Of a stretch of DNA of 64,000 nucleotides, positions 38,801 to 45,814 are shown piece after piece. The notes under the pieces are model-generated. The model was not told where the DNA came from. It made no database searches and saw nothing but the letters and a program-made list of their open reading frames with translations. Made by a program: the position numbers and the translations under genes. This DNA is from Pseudomonas crudilactis. Lineage in GTDB: Bacteria > Pseudomonadota > Gammaproteobacteria > Pseudomonadales > Pseudomonadaceae. Position 1 is the first letter of the stretch; each line of letters starts with the position of its first letter. The stretch is taken from positions 36,924-100,923 of the forward strand of contig NZ_WXVV01000027.1 in NCBI RefSeq assembly GCF_013433315.1, written 5' to 3'.

Positions 38801-40061
38801 TGACGTCCAGCGACAGGTCGAATTTCGCCTGCCCGCTGCCGGCATCGACAAAGTCCAGGGTCAATTCGCCCAGGTTCAGCGGCACCGAGGCGCCGCCGTC
38901 CGTGCGCCAGTTGAACAGCACCTGGAACAACGGATTGATCTGCTGACTGCTTTGCAGTTGCAGGTCGTCGAAGCTCAATTCCAGCGGATAGTCGGCATGG
39001 TCGAGCGCGGCCAGCGATTCGCGGCGCAGACGCAGCAGGAAGTCCTTGCAAGGCAGCTGCGGGTCAATCCGCGCGCGATAGACCTGGGTGCTGACAAAGA
39101 ACCCGACCAGGTCCTGAATTTCACTGCGGTTGCGTGTGGCGTTGGGCACGCCGACGGTGAAATCGTCCTGGCCGCTGTAGCGGCTCAGGAGCAATTGCCA
39201 GGCGCCCAGGGCGACCACAAAGGGAGTCAAACCGTGCTGCTGGCAGAAGCGATTAAGTGCTTGCGCCAAGGTGGCGGGCAGGCTGAAGTCGTGTTTGCCG
39301 GCCGCATGGCTGTGCTGGTCGTTGCGCGCAAAGTCCACCGGCAGATCCAGCGGCGGCAACGTCTGACCCAGATAATTCTGCCAGTATTCGGCGCTGGTCT
39401 TGCAGGCTGGGCTGTGCAGATAGTCGCCACGCTGCCAGTCGGCATAGTCGGCGTACTGGATGGCCGGGCGCGGCAGTGGCGCGCTCATGCCCATTGCCGC
39501 TTGCGCATAGGCGCGGGTCAGGTCCTGCATCAGGATCGCGTTGGACCAGGCGTCCGAGGCGATATGGTGCATGTTGAGCAACAGCAAGTGCTCCTTGTCG
39601 GCGACTTGTAGCAGTGTCGCGCGCATCAGTGGTGCTTGCTTCAGGTCGAAGGGTTTGGCGGCCTCTTCGGCAGTGCGCCGGGCAATCTGCTGTTCGCGTG
39701 CTTCAGCGCTCAGGCCGCGCAGATCATCGAACCCCAACTGCAGCGTTGCGTGTGCATCGACCACCTGCATGGCTACGCCGTCGATCTCGACGATCGCGCT
39801 GCGCAGGACATCGTGGCGTTCGATGACTCTATTCAGCGCCATTTCCAGATGCTGTGCTTGCAGAGCGCCGCTCAGGCGTACGGCGCGTGGCAAGTTGTAA
39901 GCGGCACTGTCAGGTGTCAGCTGTTGTACGAACCACAGTCGCTGCTGCGCGAAGGAGAGGGGGGCCGGGGCCGGGTGGGGACGGGCAATGATGCCTTGGG
40001 ATTGCTCGCCGGCATCTGCCATCAGCAGCGCCAGTACCTCATCATCGAGTAAGTCGTTCAT
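35889..40061 (-). CDS. Terminal pyoverdine NRPS 4 (pvdD-type position): C-A(basic)-T-TE
   Basis: A 1390-aa single-module synthetase. The start at 40061 (Met-Asn-Asp-Leu-Leu) follows GAGAG; the frame stays open to 40175, but that extension is not protein-like. C domain about 35-460, with the active motif HHIASDA (H165-A171) in which the usual Gly is Ala. A domain with pocket DAEDIGTVS, whose acidic residues suit a basic substrate (Lys, Orn or OHOrn). T domain (FFELGGHS). C-terminal type I thioesterase with GWSLGG, an Asp in LVDTTLPD and a late His in SNLPHRS. It is the only TE-bearing NRPS here, so it should release the finished peptide. It lies on the opposite strand to the other three NRPS genes, 126 nt downstream of pvdE with no box of its own, so it is probably cotranscribed with pvdE. 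Confidence 0.92.
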   Translation of the reverse strand: MNDLLDDEVLALLMADAGEQSQGIIARPHPAPAPLSFAQQRLWFVQQLTPDSAAYNLPRAVRLSGALQAQHLEMALNRVIERHDVLRSAIVEIDGVAMQVVDAHATLQLGFDDLRGLSAEAREQQIARRTAEEAAKPFDLKQAPLMRATLLQVADKEHLLLLNMHHIASDAWSNAILMQDLTRAYAQAAMGMSAPLPRPAIQYADYADWQRGDYLHSPACKTSAEYWQNYLGQTLPPLDLPVDFARNDQHSHAAGKHDFSLPATLAQALNRFCQQHGLTPFVVALGAWQLLLSRYSGQDDFTVGVPNATRNRSEIQDLVGFFVSTQVYRARIDPQLPCKDFLLRLRRESLAALDHADYPLELSFDDLQLQSSQQINPLFQVLFNWRTDGGASVPLNLGELTLDFVDAGSGQAKFDLSLDVSYSLNRIDANIEFSRDLYSPATIERLAGHWQNLLHAITANPEVALSELSLLSDTECRQQREQWNPAVAPLPSAGVHQLFERQALATPHALALICDDVRMSYAQLNSAANGLAQTLLGYGVGPEVRVGIAVERSARMIVSLLAVLKAGGVYVPLDPEYPQERLTSMIEDSGLSVLLSQRSLLQRLPSVDAVSVLCVDELDLADSAHSDNPTCRTHGHNLAYVMFTSGSTGRPKGVGITQAALTRHAQVALEFLGLTPADRSLQFATFNFDAFVEQLYPALICGASVVLRGPDIWDSETWYQQLLDKQFTVSDLTTTYWNMLARDFAAAGVRDYGPLRQVIVGGEAMPPEGVAAWGKAGLGHVRLLNTYGPTETTVSATVLDCTDYVTGHAPLPKTMPIGRPLAGRAIYLLDSGGQPVPVGVVGELVIAGDLLARGYFQRPELTAERFMPDPFSTQGGRLYRTGDLARYRADGVIEYVGRLDHQVKIRGFRIELGEIESCLLQIPAVREALVLAREGLAGMQLIGYVVPSDSDLSSEQHDQLRAALKAELKSRLPAYMVPSHLLMLETMPVSPTGKLDRKALPLPDFSQSETRFKAPETALEQALVELWQETLHVDRVGLDDNFFELGGHSILAIQFIAALNARLGIKLALQQMLAHATVEALAQFIATQHQQQAQCVVELSASAASAPPLFCLHPSGGIVFCYQSLAKRLSKHARTFGVMHTGFADKNAHAQTWAQMIADYTRQIIDKQADGPYRLMGWSLGGSIAMDIAAELERQGREVSFLGLVDTTLPDSLLPADLPRKPLEEENPEYFSAQNELATAVEMFSLMFAHLHEPAARFLAENPQTDLKAFYQWASQQAATSEQEMVATLDAIKQEIMNAQAFEIHDRLVKSYDAFTLPTLKVEASCWWSLSHKTLEQVLHSEQVLREHTVSGRLQGSVHSNLPHRSMIYGESLLESFEAVFLTCEAALNN

Positions 40062-40187
40062 CGGGCTCTCGTGGTTGGCAGCACCGTGAGCGCTGACGGC
40101 GTTGCCGACAGTCGGGTCCACGGCGATAAACATTCGGATTGAAGGCCGGCAGGGCGGGTGTCCGGCCGGCTGCAAAGGTGCAATCGA

Positions 40188-41849
40188 TCAAGCAGTCTCG
40201 AGGGGCTTCTTGTGGGTGACCACTCGGCCTCCCTCCATCCTCACCAACTGATCGGCGACATCGAAGTAGCGGTCATCGTGGGAGATCACGATGATGGTCT
40301 TGCCCATCTGTTTCAGCTCCGGCAGCAGCTCGGTGTAGAAGATGCGCCGGAAGGCCGGGTCCTGATCGGCAGCCCATTCGTCGAACACCAGCACCGGACG
40401 CTCCTCCAGCCAGGCGTTGATCAGCGCCAGGCGTTTGCGCTGGCCGGTGGACAGATCGGTGGTGCTGAAAACACCGTCGTTAATGCTCACCTTGTGCGCA
40501 ATCTCCAGGCGTTCCAGATAGCGGCTGGTGTCGGCCGGCACTTGTTTGTCGCCCTGTACCAGTTCATCGAACAGGTAGTAGTCGGCGAAGATCGTGGTGA
40601 ACAGTTGGCGATAGTCATCGCGAGCCTGGGCATCGACCACCTGGCCATTGAGCAGGACTTCCCCGCGTTGTGGCGCATACAGGCCCAGCAACAATTTGAT
40701 CAGGGTGGTTTTACCGCCGCCGTTCTCGCCGACGATAAACACGATGTCACCCTGCGCGATGTCCAGATTGACCGGCCCCAGCTCGAACGCTGCGCTGCCC
40801 TGAACCGGCGGGAAGGCGTAGTGCACGTTGTGCATTTGCAACTGTTGTACCGCCGTTTTGCTCGCCGCAGCGCAGTCGCGCAGGAGCAAATGCGGTTCCG
40901 GCGAAGAAAACTGTTCGGCCAGTTCGGCGATGCGTTTGAAGGCAATGTTCGCGCGACTGACCACCGGCAAGGTGGTGACCAGATATTCCAGTGGGCCTTT
41001 CATGTACAGCAGCACCAGCACGAAACCGCTGAGCACGGCTTTATCGGTACCGAGCCAGAACGATTGCAGGGCCAGGGCCAGACCGATCACCACGAAAAAC
41101 AGCATCGAGCCAAAGGTTTTCGCCACCACGAACGTGTTGATGGAGCGGATGTGCGTGTTGCAGATGTAATCCGCCGTGCCCTCGATGCGCTGGCTGAACA
41201 TGCGCTGGCGGCGCGGGCGATGAATACGCAGTTCCTTGGCACCCGCAGCGATTGCGCTGTAGTGCTTCTGCAGCTCGTCCTCGGCTTCGCGCGCCGCTTC
41301 GAAACCTTTGATGCCTTTGGCGCGAGCAATGTATTGCACGACGGTGCCGATCACGATCGCGATCAACAGCAGGGCAAACATTGGCAGGGACAGATAGGCC
41401 AGGTAACCCAGGCAACCGAGAGTGACGGTGAAAGCGATCGCCAGTGGCGCAAAGGAAAACGCGAAATCACTGACAGTGTCGACGTCATGGGTCAGCACCG
41501 GAATCAGGCGATGACTGCGAAACCGTTCGATCTGCTCGATGGGCGCCAGCAGGACTTTTTCGCCGAGTGATTTACGCAGACCGGCGATGATGTGCTGGCC
41601 GACGTGGTTGGTGCCGATGTCCGACAGAATCGAAGTCAACAGGGCGAACGCGCAGAGGCCGGCAAACGTCAGGAGTACGGTGGCTGACGGAACGCCGCTG
41701 CCGTTCAGGGCTTTGTTGATGGTCGCGAGCAGGGCAGTGACGCTGACGCCACCGAGCATGCCGAGCAGGATCGACAGCGCCACGACGACCCGGTAAGGCT
41801 TGAGCAGGCCGAGGACTTCACTGATGGCTCCGCGCGATTTTGTGGTCAT
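40188..41849 (-). CDS. pvdE: Pyoverdine precursor ABC exporter PvdE
   Basis: A 553-aa half-transporter: six N-terminal transmembrane segments (about residues 20-300), then an ATPase with Walker A GENGGGKTT (about 372), signature LSTGQRKRL and Walker B VLVFDEWAADQDP. It belongs to the cyclic-peptide/siderophore exporter family and is taken to move acylated ferribactin into the periplasm. I chose the ATG at 41849 (Met-Thr-Thr-Lys), 11 codons inside the open frame, because GGAAA precedes it. Its own PvdS box (41910-41933) lies 60 nt upstream. Confidence 0.92.
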   Translation of the reverse strand: MTTKSRGAISEVLGLLKPYRVVVALSILLGMLGGVSVTALLATINKALNGSGVPSATVLLTFAGLCAFALLTSILSDIGTNHVGQHIIAGLRKSLGEKVLLAPIEQIERFRSHRLIPVLTHDVDTVSDFAFSFAPLAIAFTVTLGCLGYLAYLSLPMFALLLIAIVIGTVVQYIARAKGIKGFEAAREAEDELQKHYSAIAAGAKELRIHRPRRQRMFSQRIEGTADYICNTHIRSINTFVVAKTFGSMLFFVVIGLALALQSFWLGTDKAVLSGFVLVLLYMKGPLEYLVTTLPVVSRANIAFKRIAELAEQFSSPEPHLLLRDCAAASKTAVQQLQMHNVHYAFPPVQGSAAFELGPVNLDIAQGDIVFIVGENGGGKTTLIKLLLGLYAPQRGEVLLNGQVVDAQARDDYRQLFTTIFADYYLFDELVQGDKQVPADTSRYLERLEIAHKVSINDGVFSTTDLSTGQRKRLALINAWLEERPVLVFDEWAADQDPAFRRIFYTELLPELKQMGKTIIVISHDDRYFDVADQLVRMEGGRVVTHKKPLETA

Positions 41850-41909
41850 GGAGGTTTCCGCTTCTAGTGCCGCTAACGGCATCGTTTCAAGGATTGGGCT
41901 GGTTAAAAG

Positions 41910-41933
41910 ACGAAACCCGTGGGCGGCGATTTA
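41910..41933 (-). promoter_or_regulatory. PvdS iron-starvation box for pvdE
   Basis: Minus strand CTAAAT, 16 nt, CGT, an exact match. It overlaps the hairpin at 41913-41948. Confidence 0.75.
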
Positions 41934-41948
41934 GCCGACCACGGGTTT
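41913..41948 (-). terminator. Hairpin after pvdO, overlapping the pvdE promoter
   Basis: AAACCCGTGG and CCACGGGTTT form perfect 10-bp arms around a 16-nt loop. On the minus strand a T-rich run (CGTCTTTT) follows. This fits a rho-independent terminator for pvdM-pvdN-pvdO. Confidence 0.65.
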
Positions 41949-42011
41949 ATCGAGGCTGAGACGACGAGCGAGCGCCCAGCGCCGCCGTGGCGGTTGCCGT
42001 TACCGCTGTCC

Positions 42012-42926
42012 TTACAGATCGCGCGCGACGCGAAAACCAATCCAGTCGCCGCGGGTGTCGCTGTAGGTGGCGTTGCGGTTGCCCGAGCGCGAGAACACTG
42101 GTGCTTCACCCCAGTCGTTGCCGCGGATGCGGCGAATCTTGCAGTCACCGGTCAACCAGGCGCTGCCATCACTCGGCGCGCCGACATAGTTTTCGTTGTA
42201 GCAGTCGGCGGTCCATTCGTAGATGTTGCCGTGCATGTCGTAGACGCCGAAGGCATTGGCCGGAAACTTGCCCGCCGGCGCGGTGAAGTTGTAGCCGTCG
42301 GCAGCGCCATAGGTGTTGGCGTGTTTGGCGATGCTGTATTCCTTGCCCTCATCGAAGGGGAACGGGAAAGGCCCGGTGCTACCGGCACGGGCGGCGTATT
42401 CACGCAGCGATTCGCTGACCAGTCGATACGATTTAGCGGTTTTCTTTGACAGCCAGGCCACGTAGGCCTCGGCTTCGGCGAAGTCCATGCACACCGCCGG
42501 ATGCTTGTCGGTGTACTGCTTTTTCGGATCGCTGCCCGCGTAGTCGGGAATACCGGCCTTGCACGCGCGGCCCGGGCGTTTGTCGCCGTCGGGCAGCTGA
42601 TAGCCGGTGTCGGCGAGGTAGGCGTCCCATTGCCCTTTGAGCACCTGGAAACGACTGATGGCCAGCGGTTTGGCAAAGGTCACCGGGTGCATCGGACCTT
42701 CGTCCGGTTCGCGGCCGACTTCGTCATCCGGGGTGCCCATGGTGAAGGTGCCGGTGGGCAGCACGACCATTTCCGGGCAGTCCTTGCAGTCCTTGAAGAC
42801 CTTGCCCGGTTTGAGCGGTTCGGCCGCTTGCGCCAGCCCCGGCAAGGCACAACCGAGCAATGCAGCGAGACCGAGCGCGGGCAACGCTTTCAAGGAAAAA
42901 TTACGCAGTTCACTACTGTTCATCAT
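42012..42926 (-). CDS. pvdO: PvdO, periplasmic FGE-like pyoverdine chromophore maturation protein
   Basis: About 303-304 aa with a Sec signal peptide ending near GLAQA, so periplasmic. The rest is a formylglycine-generating-enzyme/sulfatase-modifying fold: TFTMGTPDDEVG, EAEAYVAWLS, GNIYEWTADC and RIRGNDWG blocks, ending WIGFRVARDL. PvdO is known to act in oxidation of dihydropyoverdine to the mature chromophore. Two adjacent ATGs (42926, 42923) share one GAGA site. It lies 43 nt after pvdN in the pvdMNO unit. Confidence 0.92.
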   Translation of the reverse strand: MMNSSELRNFSLKALPALGLAALLGCALPGLAQAAEPLKPGKVFKDCKDCPEMVVLPTGTFTMGTPDDEVGREPDEGPMHPVTFAKPLAISRFQVLKGQWDAYLADTGYQLPDGDKRPGRACKAGIPDYAGSDPKKQYTDKHPAVCMDFAEAEAYVAWLSKKTAKSYRLVSESLREYAARAGSTGPFPFPFDEGKEYSIAKHANTYGAADGYNFTAPAGKFPANAFGVYDMHGNIYEWTADCYNENYVGAPSDGSAWLTGDCKIRRIRGNDWGEAPVFSRSGNRNATYSDTRGDWIGFRVARDL

Positions 42927-42969
42927 GATTCTCGATAACAGGTTGAAAGGAAACGTGAGAGCGGGGCGC

Positions 42970-44262
42970 CTACAGCTGTTTGGCCAATAGCGCCATCAAG
43001 CGATCGATTTGCGCTTCGTCGTTGAGCAGGCCCGGTGCGGTACGAATCACCGGACCCACGTCGCGGTTCACGGCGTCGGCAACCACGCGGTTCTGCATCA
43101 GGTACGCGGCGACTTTGTCGCTGTCCTGGCCCTTGACCCGAAAGAAGGTAAAACCGGCCGACAGTTGCGGACTCAGCGGGGTGACGAGTTCGATTTGCGG
43201 GTGTTCCAGCAGACGCTTCTTCAGGTAGCTGTTGAGCGCGTGGATGCGCGCTTCGACCTCGGCCTTGCCCAGTTGCAGGTGCAGCTTGAAGGCTTCGTCC
43301 AGCGCCCAGCGATACTCGAAGGAGTGATAGCCACCGGGCGTCATGGTGGTGGAAAACGCTGTGGCCTCGGAGAAGGTCGGGGTGATCGGCGTCACGTATC
43401 TGACCTCCTCGAAACGGCTGCAGACGATGCCGGTGCCGCGCGGGCCAAACATCCACTTGTGGGTGCCGGCGATGAAGAAGTCACAGTTCATCTGCGCGAA
43501 GCTCAGGTTGTCGACGCCGAAACCGTGCACGCCGTCGACCACATAAATGATCCGGTCGGCATCGCTGCGGCCACGGTTGTGCTTGTCGACGATGGCGCCG
43601 ATGTCACCGATCGGCAGCTTCACGCCGCTGCCCGAATGCACCCAGCACATGCCCAGTACGCGGGTTTCAGGGCGGATGGCCGTGTCGATGGCGGCGAGGA
43701 TTTCGGCTTTGGTCGCGGTCTGCGGATCCTTGAACAGACGGATCTTGCGCACCTGCGTGCCTTCACGTTCCTTGCGCAAGGCGAGGATGGTGTGAGTGGC
43801 ATAGTGTTCGTGGGCGGTGGTGAGGATCTCCTGGTCGGGGCGCACCTGCACACCGCCGTAAATCATCGTCAGACCTTCAGTAGTGCTGCCGGTCAGGGCG
43901 ATCTGTTTGGCGTTGGCTTGCAGGTATTGGCCGGCCCAGACGCGCACGTTTTCCTCGCGCTGCTCGATCACGCCGAGGTCCCAATCCATGGCCAGGCCGG
44001 GATTTTTGTCGAGGGCGGCGCGATGCCGTTCAATCGCTTCGCGCACGGGTTTCGGGTGCGAGGTGATCAGGAAGTTGGAAAAGTGCAGGTAGTCCGGATC
44101 CTGGTCGAACAATTGCTGCAACTGCGTCCACTTGCTGCGCGGCATTGGCGCAGGGGGCGCAGCCGTGGCGGCAGCGCTGGCGATGTTCGGCAGGCTTGCG
44201 CCCAGTGGCAGCGCAGCGGCGAGCAGTCCGGCCTGTTTCAGAAAATCACGACGATTGTTCAT
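42970..44262 (-). CDS. pvdN: PvdN, periplasmic PLP-dependent side-chain transaminase-like enzyme
   Basis: A 430-aa fold-type I, class V aminotransferase-like protein. The N-terminus carries a twin-arginine-type signal (NNRRDFLKQAGLLAAALPLG). The PLP lysine is in FFIAGTHKWMFGPRGTG, and the cofactor region has GSTTEGL. PvdN is known to convert the chromophore glutamate to the succinamide form in the periplasm. It overlaps the pvdM stop by 4 nt (ATGA), so translation is coupled. Confidence 0.92.
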   Translation of the reverse strand: MNNRRDFLKQAGLLAAALPLGASLPNIASAAATAAPPAPMPRSKWTQLQQLFDQDPDYLHFSNFLITSHPKPVREAIERHRAALDKNPGLAMDWDLGVIEQREENVRVWAGQYLQANAKQIALTGSTTEGLTMIYGGVQVRPDQEILTTAHEHYATHTILALRKEREGTQVRKIRLFKDPQTATKAEILAAIDTAIRPETRVLGMCWVHSGSGVKLPIGDIGAIVDKHNRGRSDADRIIYVVDGVHGFGVDNLSFAQMNCDFFIAGTHKWMFGPRGTGIVCSRFEEVRYVTPITPTFSEATAFSTTMTPGGYHSFEYRWALDEAFKLHLQLGKAEVEARIHALNSYLKKRLLEHPQIELVTPLSPQLSAGFTFFRVKGQDSDKVAAYLMQNRVVADAVNRDVGPVIRTAPGLLNDEAQIDRLMALLAKQL

Positions 44263-45629
44263 GGCTGCGTTGTTCCCTGCGCGTTGGCCAGCGCCGGTTT
44301 CGCGGCTTTTTCGACCTGATCCCAGACGCGCAGGAAGTTGCCGCCCCAGAGTTTGCCGATGTCGGCTTCGGAGTAACCGCGCGACAGCAGTTCAGCGGTG
44401 ACATTGCGGATCTCGCCGACGTTCTCGAACCCTTTGACGCCGCCGCCCTCATTGAAGTCGGAGCTGATGCCGACATGGTCGATGCCGATCTTGCGCACGG
44501 CGTATTCGATGGCGTCGCCGAAATCCTTGAGACTGGCCTTCGGTTCGTCTTCGAGGATCGCGTAGAGGCGGCTGGCGTACAGACCGAATTTGGTTTCGGA
44601 CCAGGCCGCAATGATCGGGTCGCCCGGCATCAGCGCCATCGCCAGGTTCGGCAGGGGCGGCAAGTCGAATTCCTTGCGCAGCTCGTTGAGGCGATCCTGG
44701 GTCTTCTGGGTCAGCGGCCGCAGGTACTGCGAGAACGCAACGATTTGCACCACGCCGCCGCTGTTCTTGATCAACTGCATCTCTTTGTCGCTGAGGTTGC
44801 GTGGGATGTCGACCATCGCGCGCGGCGCCGAGTGCGAGGCAACCAGCGGCGTACGGCTCAGCTGTGCGACTTGTTCGAGGGCCTTGGTCGACATCTGTGA
44901 CACGTCGATGATCACGCCCAGATCATTGAGGCGCTTGACCGCCTGCTTGCCCAGATCGGAGAGGCCGTCGAGGGCGTCCGGTGAGTCATTGAGAAATGGC
45001 AGTGGGCGAGACGAATCCGCCCAGTCGTTGTTGCCGATGTAGCTGAAGCCGAACATGCGCATGCCGCGCGCCGTCCACAGGTCCAGCAGATTCAGATCAT
45101 GGCCCAGCGGATAGGCGTTGAGCATGCTGATGAAAATCGCGAACTTGCCTTCGCCGTGCAGGCGGCGCATGTCGTCCGGGGTATAGGCGATCGCGACTTG
45201 ATTGGGGTAGTCGCGAACCATCCCGGAGATGATCCGGTAGCGGATTTCCTGCTGGTTGCGGGCTTCGTCGATGAAGCCGGCAGTCGGTTTGTGGGGGGCA
45301 TCGGGGCCGTTCCACATTTCCGGCCAGCCGAAAATGGTCAGCGCCGCGCCAGACAAGCGACCGCGACTGGTTTTGGCCAGATCGAACTGGCCGGAGCCAT
45401 CCTTGTCGGCTTCGTGACCGTCGGTGCCGAAGTTCTGCATCAGGCTGACATGGCTGTCGAAAGAGAGCATGCGTTCGTGCAGTTCATCTGCCTGTTTCAC
45501 AATCTTGGCGTCATAGCCAAGGTCGTCCTTGAACCAGTGATGCCAAGCGGCAAAGCCTGCACCGGCGCTGATCGCCAGGGCTAAGGGCAGGCCGATGAAT
45601 AGAGCCTTTTTCGAACGTGGTTTTGTCAT
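44259..45629 (-). CDS. pvdM: PvdM, periplasmic membrane dipeptidase-like protein
   Basis: A 456-aa M19 (renal dipeptidase-type) protein with an N-terminal membrane anchor/signal (KKALFIGLPLALAISAGAGF). The metal-site region starts SFDSHVSLMQNFG. Further blocks are FGFSYIGNNDWADSS and LGVIIDVSQMS, then TPLVASHSAPRAM and IDHVGISSDFNEG. In P. aeruginosa PvdM is needed for ferribactin oxidation by PvdP. I prefer the ATG at 45629 (Met-Thr-Lys-Pro), with TGAG 6-9 nt upstream, over the open frame to 45653. First gene of the pvdM-N-O unit, with a PvdS box upstream. Confidence 0.9.
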   Translation of the reverse strand: MTKPRSKKALFIGLPLALAISAGAGFAAWHHWFKDDLGYDAKIVKQADELHERMLSFDSHVSLMQNFGTDGHEADKDGSGQFDLAKTSRGRLSGAALTIFGWPEMWNGPDAPHKPTAGFIDEARNQQEIRYRIISGMVRDYPNQVAIAYTPDDMRRLHGEGKFAIFISMLNAYPLGHDLNLLDLWTARGMRMFGFSYIGNNDWADSSRPLPFLNDSPDALDGLSDLGKQAVKRLNDLGVIIDVSQMSTKALEQVAQLSRTPLVASHSAPRAMVDIPRNLSDKEMQLIKNSGGVVQIVAFSQYLRPLTQKTQDRLNELRKEFDLPPLPNLAMALMPGDPIIAAWSETKFGLYASRLYAILEDEPKASLKDFGDAIEYAVRKIGIDHVGISSDFNEGGGVKGFENVGEIRNVTAELLSRGYSEADIGKLWGGNFLRVWDQVEKAAKPALANAQGTTQP

Positions 45630-45690
45630 TGCCATCTCAGTCGGGTTCGCCATCGAGGTGCAGGCGCAAAGCCTTTGCTATCTGGGAGGA

Positions 45691-45714
45691 ACGAGCGATC
45701 GAGCGGGAAATTTA
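45691..45714 (-). promoter_or_regulatory. PvdS iron-starvation box for pvdM-N-O
   Basis: Minus strand CTAAAT, 16 nt, CGT, an exact match, about 60 nt before the pvdM start. It is divergent from the pvdP box. Confidence 0.78.
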
Positions 45715-45745
45715 GGACGAGCGCCCCCCGGCGAAAATGACGGCT

Positions 45746-45769
45746 TAAATTTGCCCGGGCAGCAAACGT
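45746..45769 (+). promoter_or_regulatory. PvdS iron-starvation box for pvdP
   Basis: TAAAT, 16 nt, CGT, an exact match, 45 nt before the pvdP ATG. Confidence 0.78.
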
Positions 45770-45814
45770 TCTAGCTTGGATAAAGCCTGCTTCATGGCTG
45801 ACACAGGTAGGGCA

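Noticed and set aside
40158..41570. A 470-aa plus-strand frame opposite pvdE
   Set aside because: It is antisense to the Walker motifs of pvdE and has no domain content.
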